In this document: positions 46,356 through 55,058 of the stretch, in pieces
How positions within the stretch are numbered: position 1 is the stretch's first letter
Layout: each line of letters opens with the position of its first letter
NCBI RefSeq assembly: GCF_000381905.1
Contig: NZ_KB907266.1
Location: forward strand, 48,683-112,682
DNA length: 64,000 nt
Source of the DNA: Paenibacillus fonticola DSM 21315
GTDB lineage: Bacteria > Bacillota > Bacilli > Paenibacillales > Paenibacillaceae
Direction: 5' to 3'
Program-made: the position numbers and the translations under genes
The notes under the pieces: model-generated
The model's database searches: none
Told to the model about the DNA's origin: nothing
Seen by the model: only the letters and a program-made list of their open reading frames with translations

Positions 46356-47999
46356 ATGAAATTTCACAGATTGTTCTTTTTACTCCTCGTGCTGATGATG
46401 GTTTGGCCATTCTCTGCTCAGACGAACGCGGCCGCGGCCCGTCCAATCGAAATCATTTTGGATGGCATAACATTAACAAGTGATGTGCCTCCTTATATTA
46501 AAGCGAAGGACAATGTAACGATGGTTCCGCTTCGGGTCATCAGCGAAGGATTGGGAGCTCAGGTGGACTGGGCAGCCAGCTCAAAAACGGTGACCATCGC
46601 GAAAGCTGGAAATACGGTCGTACTGCGTACCGGCAGTACAACAGCCCAGGTGAACGGTCAGGCACTGAAACTGGATGTCTCTGTAGAAATTAATGAGGGC
46701 CGGACGATGGTTCCGCTTCGTTTTGTAAGTGAGCAGCTCGGCCTGCAGGTGGATTGGAATTCCTCCACAAGGAGGATTGCACTAACATCAAGCGGTTTAG
46801 CGATTTTCCCGGAAAATCCGTCCCCGCCTGCAGTACCGCCGGCGCAGGAGGAAGGACGACCGGAGCAGCCGCCTGCTAACGGCAAGAATGATCATGCTGA
46901 GCTGCGCGGCGTATGGATATCCACCGTACTAAATCTGGATTGGCCAAGCAAAGCGGCTTACGGAAATGTGGACAAACAGAAAGAAGAGTACGTCAAGCTA
47001 TTGGATGAAATGCAGGATATGGGCTTGAATGCGGTGTTTGTTCAAGTCAGGCCAACGGCCGATGCGCTCTATTCTTCAAAGCTCGTTCCCTGGTCCACAT
47101 ATTTAACCGGAACGGCGGGAAAGGACCCTGGGTATGACCCGCTGGCCTTTCTTGTGGAAGAAACGCACCGACGGGGAATGCAGTTTCATGCCTGGTTCAA
47201 TCCGTTTCGAGCAAGCATGAATGCGGATGCCAGCAAGCTGCCCGCGAATCATATCGTGCATCAGCATCCGGACTGGGTCGTCAAATTTTCCGATAAGCTT
47301 TACATTAACCCGGGCATTCCTGAAGCCCGGCAGCATATCATCGATGCGGTCATGGAAGTGGTGAACGGATACGACATTGACGGCGTGCACCTCGATGATT
47401 ATTTTTACCCGACAGGGGAGACCGCGGCGAACAAGTTTAATGATGATGCAACAATGAAGCTGTATAACTCGCGGAAACTCAGTAAAGGAGATTGGCGCCG
47501 GGATAACATTAATCAGTTTGTCCGGGAACTGGGTCAGAGCATCCATGCCGCAAAGCCAAGCGTATCCTACGGGATCAGTCCTTTTGGTGTGTGGCGGAAC
47601 AAAGCGTCCGATGCTACAGGCTCAGAGACGAAAGCGGGCATATCTGCTTATGACAGTACCTATGCTGACGTTCGGACCTGGATTCGCAACGGGTGGATTG
47701 ATTATGTTACCCCGCAGTTGTACTGGAGTTTAACGCGGCAGGAGGTACGTTACGACATATTGGTAGATTGGTGGGCCAGCGAAGTTCGCGGGACGAATGT
47801 GAAGCTGTACATCGGTCATGCTCCATACAAAATCGGCACTCCGGAAATCGGCTGGCATTCAGCCGACGAAATTATTCATCAACTGGAGTACAATGAAGGG
47901 GTTCCGGAAGTGAGCGGCAGCATCTTTTTTAGCGCTAAAGATTTGAGAAGGAATCCGCTAGGACTTATTTCAAAATTACAATCTTATTTCGGTTCATAG
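46356..47999 (+). CDS. Secreted glycosyl-hydrolase-like 10 (GHL10/YngK) protein with copper-amine-oxidase-N domain
   Basis: 547 residues; ribosome site TGGAGGT. A signal peptide (LFFLLLVLMMVWPFSAQTNAAAA) is followed by the copper amine oxidase N-terminal-like domain (about 30-150: DNVTMVPLRVISEGLGAQVDWAASSKTVTI and again MVPLRFVSEQLGLQVDWNSSTRRI). After a Pro-rich linker (about 155-180) comes a GHL10 TIM barrel: ELRGVWISTVLNLDWPSK, FVQVRPTADALYSS, HAWFNPFRAS, DGVHLDDYFYP and VTPQLYWSL. Acidic residues in HLDDYFYP are the probable catalytic site. The family includes YngK and is thought to act on wall glycans. It forms a single-gene unit. Confidence 0.88.
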   Translation: MKFHRLFFLLLVLMMVWPFSAQTNAAAARPIEIILDGITLTSDVPPYIKAKDNVTMVPLRVISEGLGAQVDWAASSKTVTIAKAGNTVVLRTGSTTAQVNGQALKLDVSVEINEGRTMVPLRFVSEQLGLQVDWNSSTRRIALTSSGLAIFPENPSPPAVPPAQEEGRPEQPPANGKNDHAELRGVWISTVLNLDWPSKAAYGNVDKQKEEYVKLLDEMQDMGLNAVFVQVRPTADALYSSKLVPWSTYLTGTAGKDPGYDPLAFLVEETHRRGMQFHAWFNPFRASMNADASKLPANHIVHQHPDWVVKFSDKLYINPGIPEARQHIIDAVMEVVNGYDIDGVHLDDYFYPTGETAANKFNDDATMKLYNSRKLSKGDWRRDNINQFVRELGQSIHAAKPSVSYGISPFGVWRNKASDATGSETKAGISAYDSTYADVRTWIRNGWIDYVTPQLYWSLTRQEVRYDILVDWWASEVRGTNVKLYIGHAPYKIGTPEIGWHSADEIIHQLEYNEGVPEVSGSIFFSAKDLRRNPLGLISKLQSYFGS

Positions 48000-48010
48000 A
48001 GTGACATAGG

Positions 48011-48066
48011 AATAGCCCCTGTGACATACATAAGCATTAGACTTGTGTAATGGAATGGGGGCTATT
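48011..48066 (+). promoter_or_regulatory. Hairpin covering the ribosome site of the patatin-like gene
   Basis: AATAGCCCC (48011-48019) is perfectly complementary to GGGGCTATT (48058-48066). The second arm contains most of the GGGGG ribosome site of the gene at 48072, so the hairpin could hide it. It may instead be a weak terminator of the preceding gene. Confidence 0.5.
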
Positions 48067-48071
48067 GCTTT

Positions 48072-49037
48072 ATGCTCATAAACGGGGTTTTCGAAGGCGG
48101 CGGCGTCAAAGGGATTTCCTTGGCGGGAGCGATAGAGGCTGCCGAACGCCACAATGTGAAATTTCACCGCATTGCAGGTACTTCATCAGGCTCGATTGTA
48201 GCGGCCTTAATAGCCGCAGGCTATTCTGCAGTGGAAATGAAGGACATCATTATAGGAACATCCTTTATTCATTTTCTGAAAAGATCTCCGTTGTTTAACG
48301 TAAGGATCGTCGGGCCGGCACTGCGCGTACTGCTTAAAAAAGGACTTTATTCTGGCGAAGCGCTGGAAGATTGGATCCGTCAGCTATTGAAAAATAAAGG
48401 CATCAAAACGTTCGGGGATTTGGGTAAAGGAAAATTGACAATTATCGCGTCGGATATTACGAGCGGAAGAATATTGATTCTCCCTGATGATTTGCAAAAG
48501 CTGGGCATTTCACCCCTTAAATTTGAAGTAGCGCGTGCGGTGCGGATGAGCTGCAGCATCCCTTATTTCTTTGATCCGGTTTTGCTGCGCCTGCCGCCGC
48601 GGCTTAGTGCGGGGAAGCCATTTTCGCATCAATTTCTGCATATTGTGGACGGGGGACTGCTCAGTAATTTTCCGTTATGGCTGTTTGATGAGGATAGCTG
48701 TAAGCCTAGAGATAAGATGATACCTACGGTCGGATTTCAAATGGTGGGGAAAAACTCCAGTCAGCCACGTTCGATCACAGGGCCGTTTACGATGCTCCAG
48801 GCGCTTGTAGAAACGATGCTTTCAGCACATGATGAAAGATATATTGAACAATCCAACCGTTATCGAACGATAAAAATACCTACGCTCGGCGTTGGAACGA
48901 CCCAATTCGATATTAGTAAAGAAGAAAGCCTGCTGCTTTATGAATCTGGCCTTCAATCTGGCAGCCATTTCTTCGATGAATGGAATAGCCAGTATTACGA
49001 AGAGCAGTTCATAAAGTATCAGCAGGCTAACAAATAA
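48072..49037 (+). CDS. Patatin-like phospholipase family protein
   Basis: 321 residues from ATG 48072. The oxyanion-hole motif is FEGGGVKGISLAGAI at the N-terminus, the nucleophile elbow G-x-S-x-G is GTSSGSIV (about residue 38), and the catalytic Asp is in VDGGLLSNFPLWLF. These three elements define the Ser-Asp dyad of patatin-type acyl hydrolases acting on phospholipids or other lipids. No signal peptide, so probably cytosolic or membrane-peripheral. Related to B. subtilis YqhO, which lies in the same yqh neighbourhood. Confidence 0.93.
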   Translation: MLINGVFEGGGVKGISLAGAIEAAERHNVKFHRIAGTSSGSIVAALIAAGYSAVEMKDIIIGTSFIHFLKRSPLFNVRIVGPALRVLLKKGLYSGEALEDWIRQLLKNKGIKTFGDLGKGKLTIIASDITSGRILILPDDLQKLGISPLKFEVARAVRMSCSIPYFFDPVLLRLPPRLSAGKPFSHQFLHIVDGGLLSNFPLWLFDEDSCKPRDKMIPTVGFQMVGKNSSQPRSITGPFTMLQALVETMLSAHDERYIEQSNRYRTIKIPTLGVGTTQFDISKEESLLLYESGLQSGSHFFDEWNSQYYEEQFIKYQQANK

Positions 49038-49051
49038 ACATCCGTCCTGAT

Positions 49052-49378
49052 TTAATGATATCTTGGCATATCCTCGTCGTTCTTTCCTTTATTTCCTTCA
49101 ATGACTTGAAACGGATAATGCTTGCGCTTCTGCTTTGAAGCGGTCCGCCGCTCTGCTTCTAATTTTGCCATCGTACGGGCAGACGGCTTGACCTTCGGAT
49201 GCCGGGCCTTTCTATATTTCTTCGGCGGATATTTGTAAAGCAGGAATAGGATTCCCCCGATAATGACCGGGATCAGCAAGCTGCTCCAGTCCATCATGCC
49301 GTTGCCGAACAGGGCATTGACAATGCCGAATGCGGCAAGTCCAATAACACTCCAGAAGATGACGGCCTGCTTCTTCAT
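49052..49378 (-). CDS. yqhP: Small membrane protein, YqhP/SA1362 family
   Basis: 108 residues. Two hydrophobic helices (AVIFWSVIGLAAFGIVNALFG and WSSLLIPVIIGGILFLLYKYP) precede a strongly basic cytosolic tail (KKYRKARHPKVKPSARTMAKLEAERRTASKQKRKHYPF). The arrangement and the neighbour YqhQ match B. subtilis YqhP. It is 7 bp downstream of the yqhQ stop on the minus strand and so co-transcribed. Function unknown. Confidence 0.8.
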   Translation of the reverse strand: MKKQAVIFWSVIGLAAFGIVNALFGNGMMDWSSLLIPVIIGGILFLLYKYPPKKYRKARHPKVKPSARTMAKLEAERRTASKQKRKHYPFQVIEGNKGKNDEDMPRYH

Positions 49379-49385
49379 CCCTCTA

Positions 49386-50390
49386 TCATCCTTTCACAGG
49401 ATCGAAGGCGGTGCTGTGGGCGGTCGTCTCGATAACACCTTCCTGCTCGTACTGAGCATCGAGCTCCCGCATCCGTATAAATGAGGCAATGGATACTTCC
49501 ACTTGATCGTCCTTCGGTTCTTTCGTAGTTAGCAATTGCAGCCATAACCCGGGATATCCGAGAAAGCGAAGCACCGGAATATCACGGAGGGCGTTCGTCA
49601 GGCGAAGCACCTCAAAGGATACGCCGATGACCAGCGGCAGGAGTAACAGGCGGATATACAGGCGCTCCCACACGTTATCCCAGCTGAAAAAAGAATAAAT
49701 GATAACGCCCACGATGACGGTCAGGACGATAAAGCTGCTGCCGCAGCGATAGTGCAGACGGCTGTACTTCTGCACGTTCTTTACCGTCAGCTCTTCCCCG
49801 TTTTCGTAAGCGGTAATTACTTTATGCTCTGCCCCGTGATATTGGAACAGTCTTTTAATGACCGGGGTTTGCGATATCGCCCATAAATAGACGAGCAGGA
49901 GGACGATTTTAATTACGCCTTCCACCAGCGTATGCAGCACCTGGTTTTCAAATGCGGATTGGAACAAGTATTGCTCGACGAACATCGGGACAACGGTGAA
50001 TATGAATTTCCCGAAGAGGAAAGAAAGAACGCCGGCGATGGATACGCCTACGACCATCGTCAGAGAGAAGCCGGACTCTTCCTTTTCTCTCTGCTTGGCG
50101 CGCTCTTCCGGCTCCAGCTCGTCATCGGCCATAGCTTCGGCGGAATAATTCAGATGCTTGGAGCCCTTTGCACTGGAATCGATAATGCTGACAATTCCGC
50201 GAAGAAAAGGAATTTTGCGAAGCAGCCTAACCCACGCTTTATCCTGCTTGGGGACCTCCAAAAAAGTAATATCTCCATTTTTACGACGGACTGCTGTAAC
50301 GTTAACGTGTTTGCCGCCAAACATGACGCCTTCAATAACGGCTTGGCCGCCGTAAATGTTTGGTGTAGATTGTTGAGGCAAATATTTCAC
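49386..50390 (-). CDS. yqhQ: DUF1385 membrane protein YqhQ
   Basis: 334 residues. The DUF1385 opening is clear: YGGQAVIEGVMFGGKHVNVTAVRRKNGDI. The family core FQYHGAEHKVITAYENGEELTVKNVQKYSRLHYRCGSSFIVLTVIVGVIIYSF contains the conserved HGAEHK and RCG motifs, probably metal-binding. At least four membrane helices. Role uncertain; relatives are widespread in Bacillota and Actinobacteria. It is transcribed divergently from yqhR. Confidence 0.93.
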   Translation of the reverse strand: MKYLPQQSTPNIYGGQAVIEGVMFGGKHVNVTAVRRKNGDITFLEVPKQDKAWVRLLRKIPFLRGIVSIIDSSAKGSKHLNYSAEAMADDELEPEERAKQREKEESGFSLTMVVGVSIAGVLSFLFGKFIFTVVPMFVEQYLFQSAFENQVLHTLVEGVIKIVLLLVYLWAISQTPVIKRLFQYHGAEHKVITAYENGEELTVKNVQKYSRLHYRCGSSFIVLTVIVGVIIYSFFSWDNVWERLYIRLLLLPLVIGVSFEVLRLTNALRDIPVLRFLGYPGLWLQLLTTKEPKDDQVEVSIASFIRMRELDAQYEQEGVIETTAHSTAFDPVKG

Positions 50391-50414
50391 CTTCCCTGAT
50401 TAAAGTCTATTCAT

Positions 50415-50488
50415 TGGAATAATTCCATTGTACCCGATTCCGGGGGGCAAATTCTAGTTTGATTAGTCTTTTTGGAAATGAGCATACT
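50415..50488 (+). promoter_or_regulatory. Candidate yqhR promoter and a small palindrome in the yqhQ-yqhR gap
   Basis: TTGATT (50459-50464), 18-bp spacer, CATACT (50483-50488) is a fair sigma-A promoter. TGGAAT-A-ATTCCA (50415-50427) is a perfect palindrome near the yqhQ start, of unknown use. Confidence 0.4.
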
Positions 50489-50537
50489 AAAATGGCGAAA
50501 GAAAGTAACGGAGAAGCACAGGAAGGATGGAAAAACT

Positions 50538-51041
50538 ATGTCAAACCAGCAGCGTCAAAAGCAGGACAAACCAACGAAAACGAATGTCTGGGGATTTGCT
50601 CTGCAGCTCGGTTTTTTTGCAGGATTCATTTGGGGCGGGGTTAAAGGATTAATGTACTTTATAAACCTGACCGTCATCGTTCCCGGATATTTGGCAGAGC
50701 CATTTTTTAAGACGCATTTTTTAAAAAGCCAACCCGGATATTATGTCGGCTGGTTGTTTTTTATCCTGTTTTCGATTTTGGCGGCATTGCTGTACACTTT
50801 GTTGTTCCGCAAATTGAAGGGGCCAGCCCCGGGGCTTCTTTACGGTATTTTCTGGTGGGCGGTCATCTTTATTGCAGCAGGCCCAATGCTCGGGATAACG
50901 AAGCGGATTTCCGCGCTTCCGGTTAATACAATCATCAGTGAATTTTGCCTGTACTTATTGTGGGGATTGTTTATTGGCTACACTACAGCCGTAGAATATA
51001 CCGATGAACGGAAGAGAGAACCGCAAAAAGCGCTGCAATAA
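50538..51041 (+). CDS. yqhR: YqhR-family membrane protein
   Basis: 167 residues from ATG 50538, preceded by AGGAAGGATGG; an in-frame ATG at 50472 would add a basic segment without a good ribosome site. Four hydrophobic helices: NVWGFALQLGFFAGFIWGGVKGLMYFI, WLFFILFSILAALLYTLLF, GIFWWAVIFIAAGPMLGI and EFCLYLLWGLFIGYTTAVEY. Position before aroQ-yqhT-efp matches B. subtilis yqhR. Function unknown. Confidence 0.85.
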   Translation: MSNQQRQKQDKPTKTNVWGFALQLGFFAGFIWGGVKGLMYFINLTVIVPGYLAEPFFKTHFLKSQPGYYVGWLFFILFSILAALLYTLLFRKLKGPAPGLLYGIFWWAVIFIAAGPMLGITKRISALPVNTIISEFCLYLLWGLFIGYTTAVEYTDERKREPQKALQ

Positions 51042-51117
51042 GTAATAAAGGCTTCTCATTTGCCTCATACCTATGTTAAAATTACTTTTGGTTATTTTGC
51101 AGGAAGGGTGAGGAAGG

Positions 51118-51567
51118 ATGTACCGTATCCTGGTAATGAACGGACCGAATTTAAATATGCTGGGCATACGTGAGCCCGGGGTATATGGGGCAGAGCGGCT
51201 TAGTGAAATTGAGGATAGGCTTTTGAAGCAGGGTGAGCAGTTGGGTCATACTCTGGAGTTCTATCAATCGAACCATGAAGGCCATCTGATTGATAAAATT
51301 CATGCGGCCCTAGGCAATATAGACGGGATTATTATTAATCCAGGCGCGTTGACGCATTACAGTTATGCGCTGCGCGATGCATTTGCCACGGTAACCATTC
51401 CGTTTGTAGAGGTTCATATGTCTAACATTCATGCACGGGAATCTTTCCGTCACAATTCAGTTACCGCTGCTCTGGCTGTCGGACAAATTTCCGGCTTTGG
51501 ATCATATAGTTATGAGCTGGGGCTAATGGCGCTTGTGCGTCATCTGGAGAATAAGGAGAGCTTATGA
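51118..51567 (+). CDS. aroQ: 3-dehydroquinate dehydratase, type II
   Basis: 149 residues, ribosome site GTGAGGAAGG. Type II signatures: [21 protein letters not shown] with the catalytic Tyr in [35 protein letters not shown] and [18 protein letters not shown] (catalytic His in ARESFRH context). It dehydrates 3-dehydroquinate to 3-dehydroshikimate in the shikimate pathway. Its stop overlaps the start of the next gene (ATGATG), so the two are coupled. Confidence 0.97.
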   Translation: MYRILVMNGPNLNMLGIREPGVYGAERLSEIEDRLLKQGEQLGHTLEFYQSNHEGHLIDKIHAALGNIDGIIINPGALTHYSYALRDAFATVTIPFVEVHMSNIHARESFRHNSVTAALAVGQISGFGSYSYELGLMALVRHLENKESL

Positions 51568-52643
51568 TGGCGAATACGAGAATAAGCCGCCTTCGGGAGG
51601 CTATGAAGCTTCAGCAGCTGGAGGCTGTATGGATTACAAGCAATATCAACCGGCAATATTTGACGGGATTTACCGGCTCCTCCGGCTACGTATTGATCAC
51701 GCTGGACAAGTCCTATTTATTGACGGATTTTCGTTATATGACGCAGGCCGCCGAACAAGCGGCAGGATTTGATATTGTGGAGCACGGCTCTTCTGTAACG
51801 GAGACCCTGAAGGGGCTGCTCCATGAGCAAAAGGTGAATCATTTAGGATTCGAGGAAGAGAACGTCGTATTCTCTGCTTATCTTGCGTATGAGCGGGATT
51901 TGAAGCCCGTGAAGCTGGTGCCTGTTGCAGGGCTTGTTGAAGGTTTACGGGTATATAAAGATGAGCACGAGCTGACTCTCATGAAGCAGGCTGCCGAATT
52001 GGCTGACCGGACGTTTATGCATATGTTGAATGTGCTCCGCCCAGGCGTGACTGAGCGGGAAATGGCGCTTGAAATCGAAGTGTTTATGCGCAAGCAGGGA
52101 GCGACGTCAAGCTGCTTTGATACGATCGTAGCATCCGGTGAACGTTCTGCATTGCCGCACGGAGTAGCCAGCGATCGGGTTCTGCAAAGTGATGAGTTTG
52201 TAAAAATGGATTTCGGGGCGCTTCTCAACGGCTATTGCTCAGATATTACGCGAACCGTAGTGATTGGCAAACCATCGGCTAAGCATCATGAAATTTATAA
52301 TATTGTGCTCGAAGCGCAGCTTCATACGCTTCAGCATCTCCGCCCCGGTATGACCGGACGCGAGGCCGACGCTTTAGCCCGTGATGTAATAGCCCGTTAT
52401 GGCTATGGCGAACAGTTTGGCCACAGCACAGGCCATGGACTTGGGATGGAAGTGCACGAGGCGCCGCGCCTGTCCAAGTTGAGCGATACTGTACTTGAGC
52501 CGGGAATGACGGTAACGGTAGAGCCGGGCATCTATATTCCAGGCTTTGGCGGCGTACGGATCGAGGACGATGTCGTCATCACTGAGAACGGAATTCGCAG
52601 GCTGACCGAATCGAGCAAAGACTTTACCGTCATTAATTCATAA
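51564..52643 (+). CDS. yqhT: M24-family Xaa-Pro aminopeptidase (YqhT-like)
   Basis: 359 residues; the first ATG overlaps the aroQ stop. The N-terminal creatinase-like domain (1-125) is followed by a pita-bread metallopeptidase. Dimetal ligands are visible in order: Asp in [19 protein letters not shown] (two Asp), His in [16 protein letters not shown], Glu in VTVEPGIY and Glu in VRIEDDVV. It removes N-terminal residues preceding proline. It is conserved in this position upstream of efp; EF-P handles proline stretches, so the pairing is functionally suggestive though not proven. Confidence 0.95.
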   Translation: MMANTRISRLREAMKLQQLEAVWITSNINRQYLTGFTGSSGYVLITLDKSYLLTDFRYMTQAAEQAAGFDIVEHGSSVTETLKGLLHEQKVNHLGFEEENVVFSAYLAYERDLKPVKLVPVAGLVEGLRVYKDEHELTLMKQAAELADRTFMHMLNVLRPGVTEREMALEIEVFMRKQGATSSCFDTIVASGERSALPHGVASDRVLQSDEFVKMDFGALLNGYCSDITRTVVIGKPSAKHHEIYNIVLEAQLHTLQHLRPGMTGREADALARDVIARYGYGEQFGHSTGHGLGMEVHEAPRLSKLSDTVLEPGMTVTVEPGIYIPGFGGVRIEDDVVITENGIRRLTESSKDFTVINS

Positions 52644-52722
52644 TGTACGGATGGAAATTGGGTAATTTATATTATCATATAGCAGTTGTGCAACTTATTT
52701 GATCCTATAGGAGGTTCTACTT

Positions 52723-53280
52723 GTGATTTCAGTTAACGATTTTAAAACGGGCTTGACAGTCGAATTTGACGGTGATATTTTTACGGTGCTTGAATTCCAG
52801 CACGTAAAACCAGGAAAGGGTGCGGCGTTTGTACGTTCCAAATTAAAAAATCTCCGCAATGGCAACACAGTGGAGAAAACATTCCGCGCTGGGGAAACCG
52901 TAAGCAGAGCGATGATCGAAAACCGCGATGTTCAATATTTGTATGCAAGCGGTCAAGAGCATACTTTCATGGATAATGAAACCTATGATCAATTTACTTT
53001 GTCTTCGGAGCAGTTGGAGTGGGAATTAAACTTCCTGAAGGAAAATATGAACGTGAAAATCGTCAGCTATCAGGGCGAAATTCTTGGCATTAACCTGCCA
53101 AACAGCGTGGAACTGCGCGTAGTGGAATCCGAGCCTGGCATTAAAGGGAACACCGCCACTGGTGCGACGAAGAACGCCAAACTGGAGACCGGCTTAAACG
53201 TGCAGGTGCCATTGTTCATTAACCAGGATGATGTTCTTCTAATTGATACGCGTGAAGGCAAATATATTTCCCGCGCATAA
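52723..53280 (+). CDS. efp: Translation elongation factor P
   Basis: 185 residues from GTG 52723, after AGGAGG. Three OB-like domains: KOW-like N-terminal domain with the modification loop [15 protein letters not shown] (Lys 32 region), central domain with [20 protein letters not shown], and C-terminal [43 protein letters not shown], the EF-P signature. It relieves ribosome stalling at polyproline. The loop carries Pro-Gly-Lys-Gly, seen in Bacillota where the lysine is 5-aminopentanolated. Confidence 0.97.
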   Translation: MISVNDFKTGLTVEFDGDIFTVLEFQHVKPGKGAAFVRSKLKNLRNGNTVEKTFRAGETVSRAMIENRDVQYLYASGQEHTFMDNETYDQFTLSSEQLEWELNFLKENMNVKIVSYQGEILGINLPNSVELRVVESEPGIKGNTATGATKNAKLETGLNVQVPLFINQDDVLLIDTREGKYISRA

Positions 53281-53334
53281 TTTCCCGCGCAAATTTTTGT
53301 GAGGAAATGTATGCCTTGAATAGGGTTGCATCGT

Positions 53335-53366
53335 CCTCCACTCTACGCGAGTGGAGGAATTTTTTT
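53335..53366 (+). terminator. Terminator after efp
   Basis: CCTCCACTC pairs perfectly with GAGTGGAGG, followed by AA and seven T. Confidence 0.95.
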
Positions 53367-53556
53367 GGATTGCTTTGGACTGTGAAATTTGCTGAAAACT
53401 TCGAATTTTGCTATGAAAAGCAATGGATTATTAGCGGTCATTCGTATTATACTGGTTTAAAGCTTTACTGCCTAAATATGAATTGATTATATCAAGCTTA
53501 TAAGCCGTACTGCGAAATGGGAGAAATAAGATAGATTAAATTGGGGAGGGTCTGAG

Positions 53557-54810
53557 TTGGCTTTATACGTAATGAAATTTGGGGGAAGTTCTGTAGGCGA
53601 TACAGAACGAATGCAGCGCGTTGCCCGGCGCATCGTGGAGAAGCAGGATGAAGGGCATCAAGTCGTAGTCGTTGTATCGGCAATGGGGGATACGACCGAC
53701 GATTTGATCGATCAGGCAAAGCTGCTTAGCAAGGAACCGCCTTTGCGTGAAATGGATATGCTGATGACGACAGGGGAGCAAATTTCAATTTCGATGTTAT
53801 CGATTGCGATACATGCGCTCGGCCGGAAGGCCGTTTCATTTACAGGCTGGCAAGCCGGTTTCAGGACCGATGCGGAGCATTCCAGGGCGCGCATTACGGA
53901 TATCCGCCCAGAGCGTGTACAAGCGGCGCTGCAGGAAGGTAGCATCGTCGTCGTCGCTGGCTTTCAGGGAATGAGTGAAGAAGGTGAGATTACTACGTTT
54001 GGCCGGGGCGGATCGGATACGACGGCGGTTGCTCTCGCTGCGGCTATTTCGGCTGATTATTGCGAAATTTACACGGACGTGGACGGAATTTATTCCACGG
54101 ACCCGCGCATCGTGAAAAATGCCCGCAAACTGCAGGAAATTTCCTATGACGAAATGCTGGAGCTGGCGAACCTGGGTGCGGCGGTGCTGCATCCGCGGGC
54201 GGTGGAATATGCAAAGCATAATGATGTACGCCTTATCGTTCGTTCAAGCTTTAATCATAATGAAGGTACTGTTGTTAAGGAGGAAGCGAAGATGGAGCAA
54301 GGTGTTGTAGTCAGCGGAATAGCTTACGATAAAAACGTAGCCAGAATCAGTATTTTAGGTGTATCTCATATTCCTGGCGTATTGGCTCAGGTGTTCGGTT
54401 CTTTAGCAGAGTCAAAAATCGACGTCGATATTATCGTTCAGAGCGGCGTGCAAAATGGGAAGGCCGATTTCTCTTTTACGGTAGCATTGACGGATCGCGA
54501 GAAAGCGCTGGACGTCATTGGAAAACTGCGCGACAACTTGCCATTCGATGAAGTAACCTCGGAGGAAGGTCTTGTGAAAGTGTCGATCGTCGGCGCAGGG
54601 ATGGTCAGCCATCCTGGCGTTGCTGCAAAAATGTTTGATGTCATTTCGAAGCAAGACGTTAACATTAAGATGGTCAGCACTTCTGAAATTAAAGTATCCT
54701 GCGTCATCGAGGGAAGCAAGCTGCATGAAGTGGTCCAAGCGCTTCATACCGCCTATGGGCTCGATGCGGAAAGTCAGGTATTTGTCGGGGGACCGCAGGA
54801 CCGGCGTTAA
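53557..54810 (+). CDS. lysC: Aspartate kinase
   Basis: 417 residues from TTG 53557, behind GGGGAGGG. The kinase domain begins YVMKFGGSSVGDTERM and has TTFGRGGSDTTAVALAAAISADYCEIYTDVDGIYSTDPRIV. Two tandem ACT regulatory domains follow (about 265-335 and 345-410: ISILGVSHIPGVLAQVFGSLAE and VSIVGAGMVSHPGVAAKMFDVISK). It phosphorylates aspartate, the first step to lysine, diaminopimelate, threonine and methionine, and is feedback-controlled through ACT domains. The 190 bp upstream show no lysine riboswitch that I can recognise. Confidence 0.95.
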   Translation: MALYVMKFGGSSVGDTERMQRVARRIVEKQDEGHQVVVVVSAMGDTTDDLIDQAKLLSKEPPLREMDMLMTTGEQISISMLSIAIHALGRKAVSFTGWQAGFRTDAEHSRARITDIRPERVQAALQEGSIVVVAGFQGMSEEGEITTFGRGGSDTTAVALAAAISADYCEIYTDVDGIYSTDPRIVKNARKLQEISYDEMLELANLGAAVLHPRAVEYAKHNDVRLIVRSSFNHNEGTVVKEEAKMEQGVVVSGIAYDKNVARISILGVSHIPGVLAQVFGSLAESKIDVDIIVQSGVQNGKADFSFTVALTDREKALDVIGKLRDNLPFDEVTSEEGLVKVSIVGAGMVSHPGVAAKMFDVISKQDVNIKMVSTSEIKVSCVIEGSKLHEVVQALHTAYGLDAESQVFVGGPQDRR

Positions 54811-54831
54811 TTTTTATCTATGAACAAATCG

Positions 54832-54877
54832 AAAAACGGCCTCACCTTTTATCAATTTTAAGGTGAGGCCGTTTTTT
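54832..54877 (+). terminator. Terminator after lysC
   Basis: A perfect 17-bp stem (AAAAACGGCCTCACCTT with its complement), 11-base loop and six T. Confidence 0.96.
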
Positions 54878-55058
54878 GTTTGTTGGATTGTAAAGGTGCT
54901 TTAAGTGATTAAATGGTTATTTGCACGATATATAAAAATTAAATGATCATTTATGTTATTTTATCACGCCCTTCAGTTTAAACATAATATAGGATCAGGG
55001 GCGGTGACCTGTCGAGTCACTACAAGCTCTGAGCAACATCAGCAGGGAGGACTAATGC

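Noticed and set aside
53370..53556. Lysine riboswitch before lysC
   Set aside because: No lysine-aptamer core was recognised in about 190 bp, and the efp terminator occupies the start of the gap.
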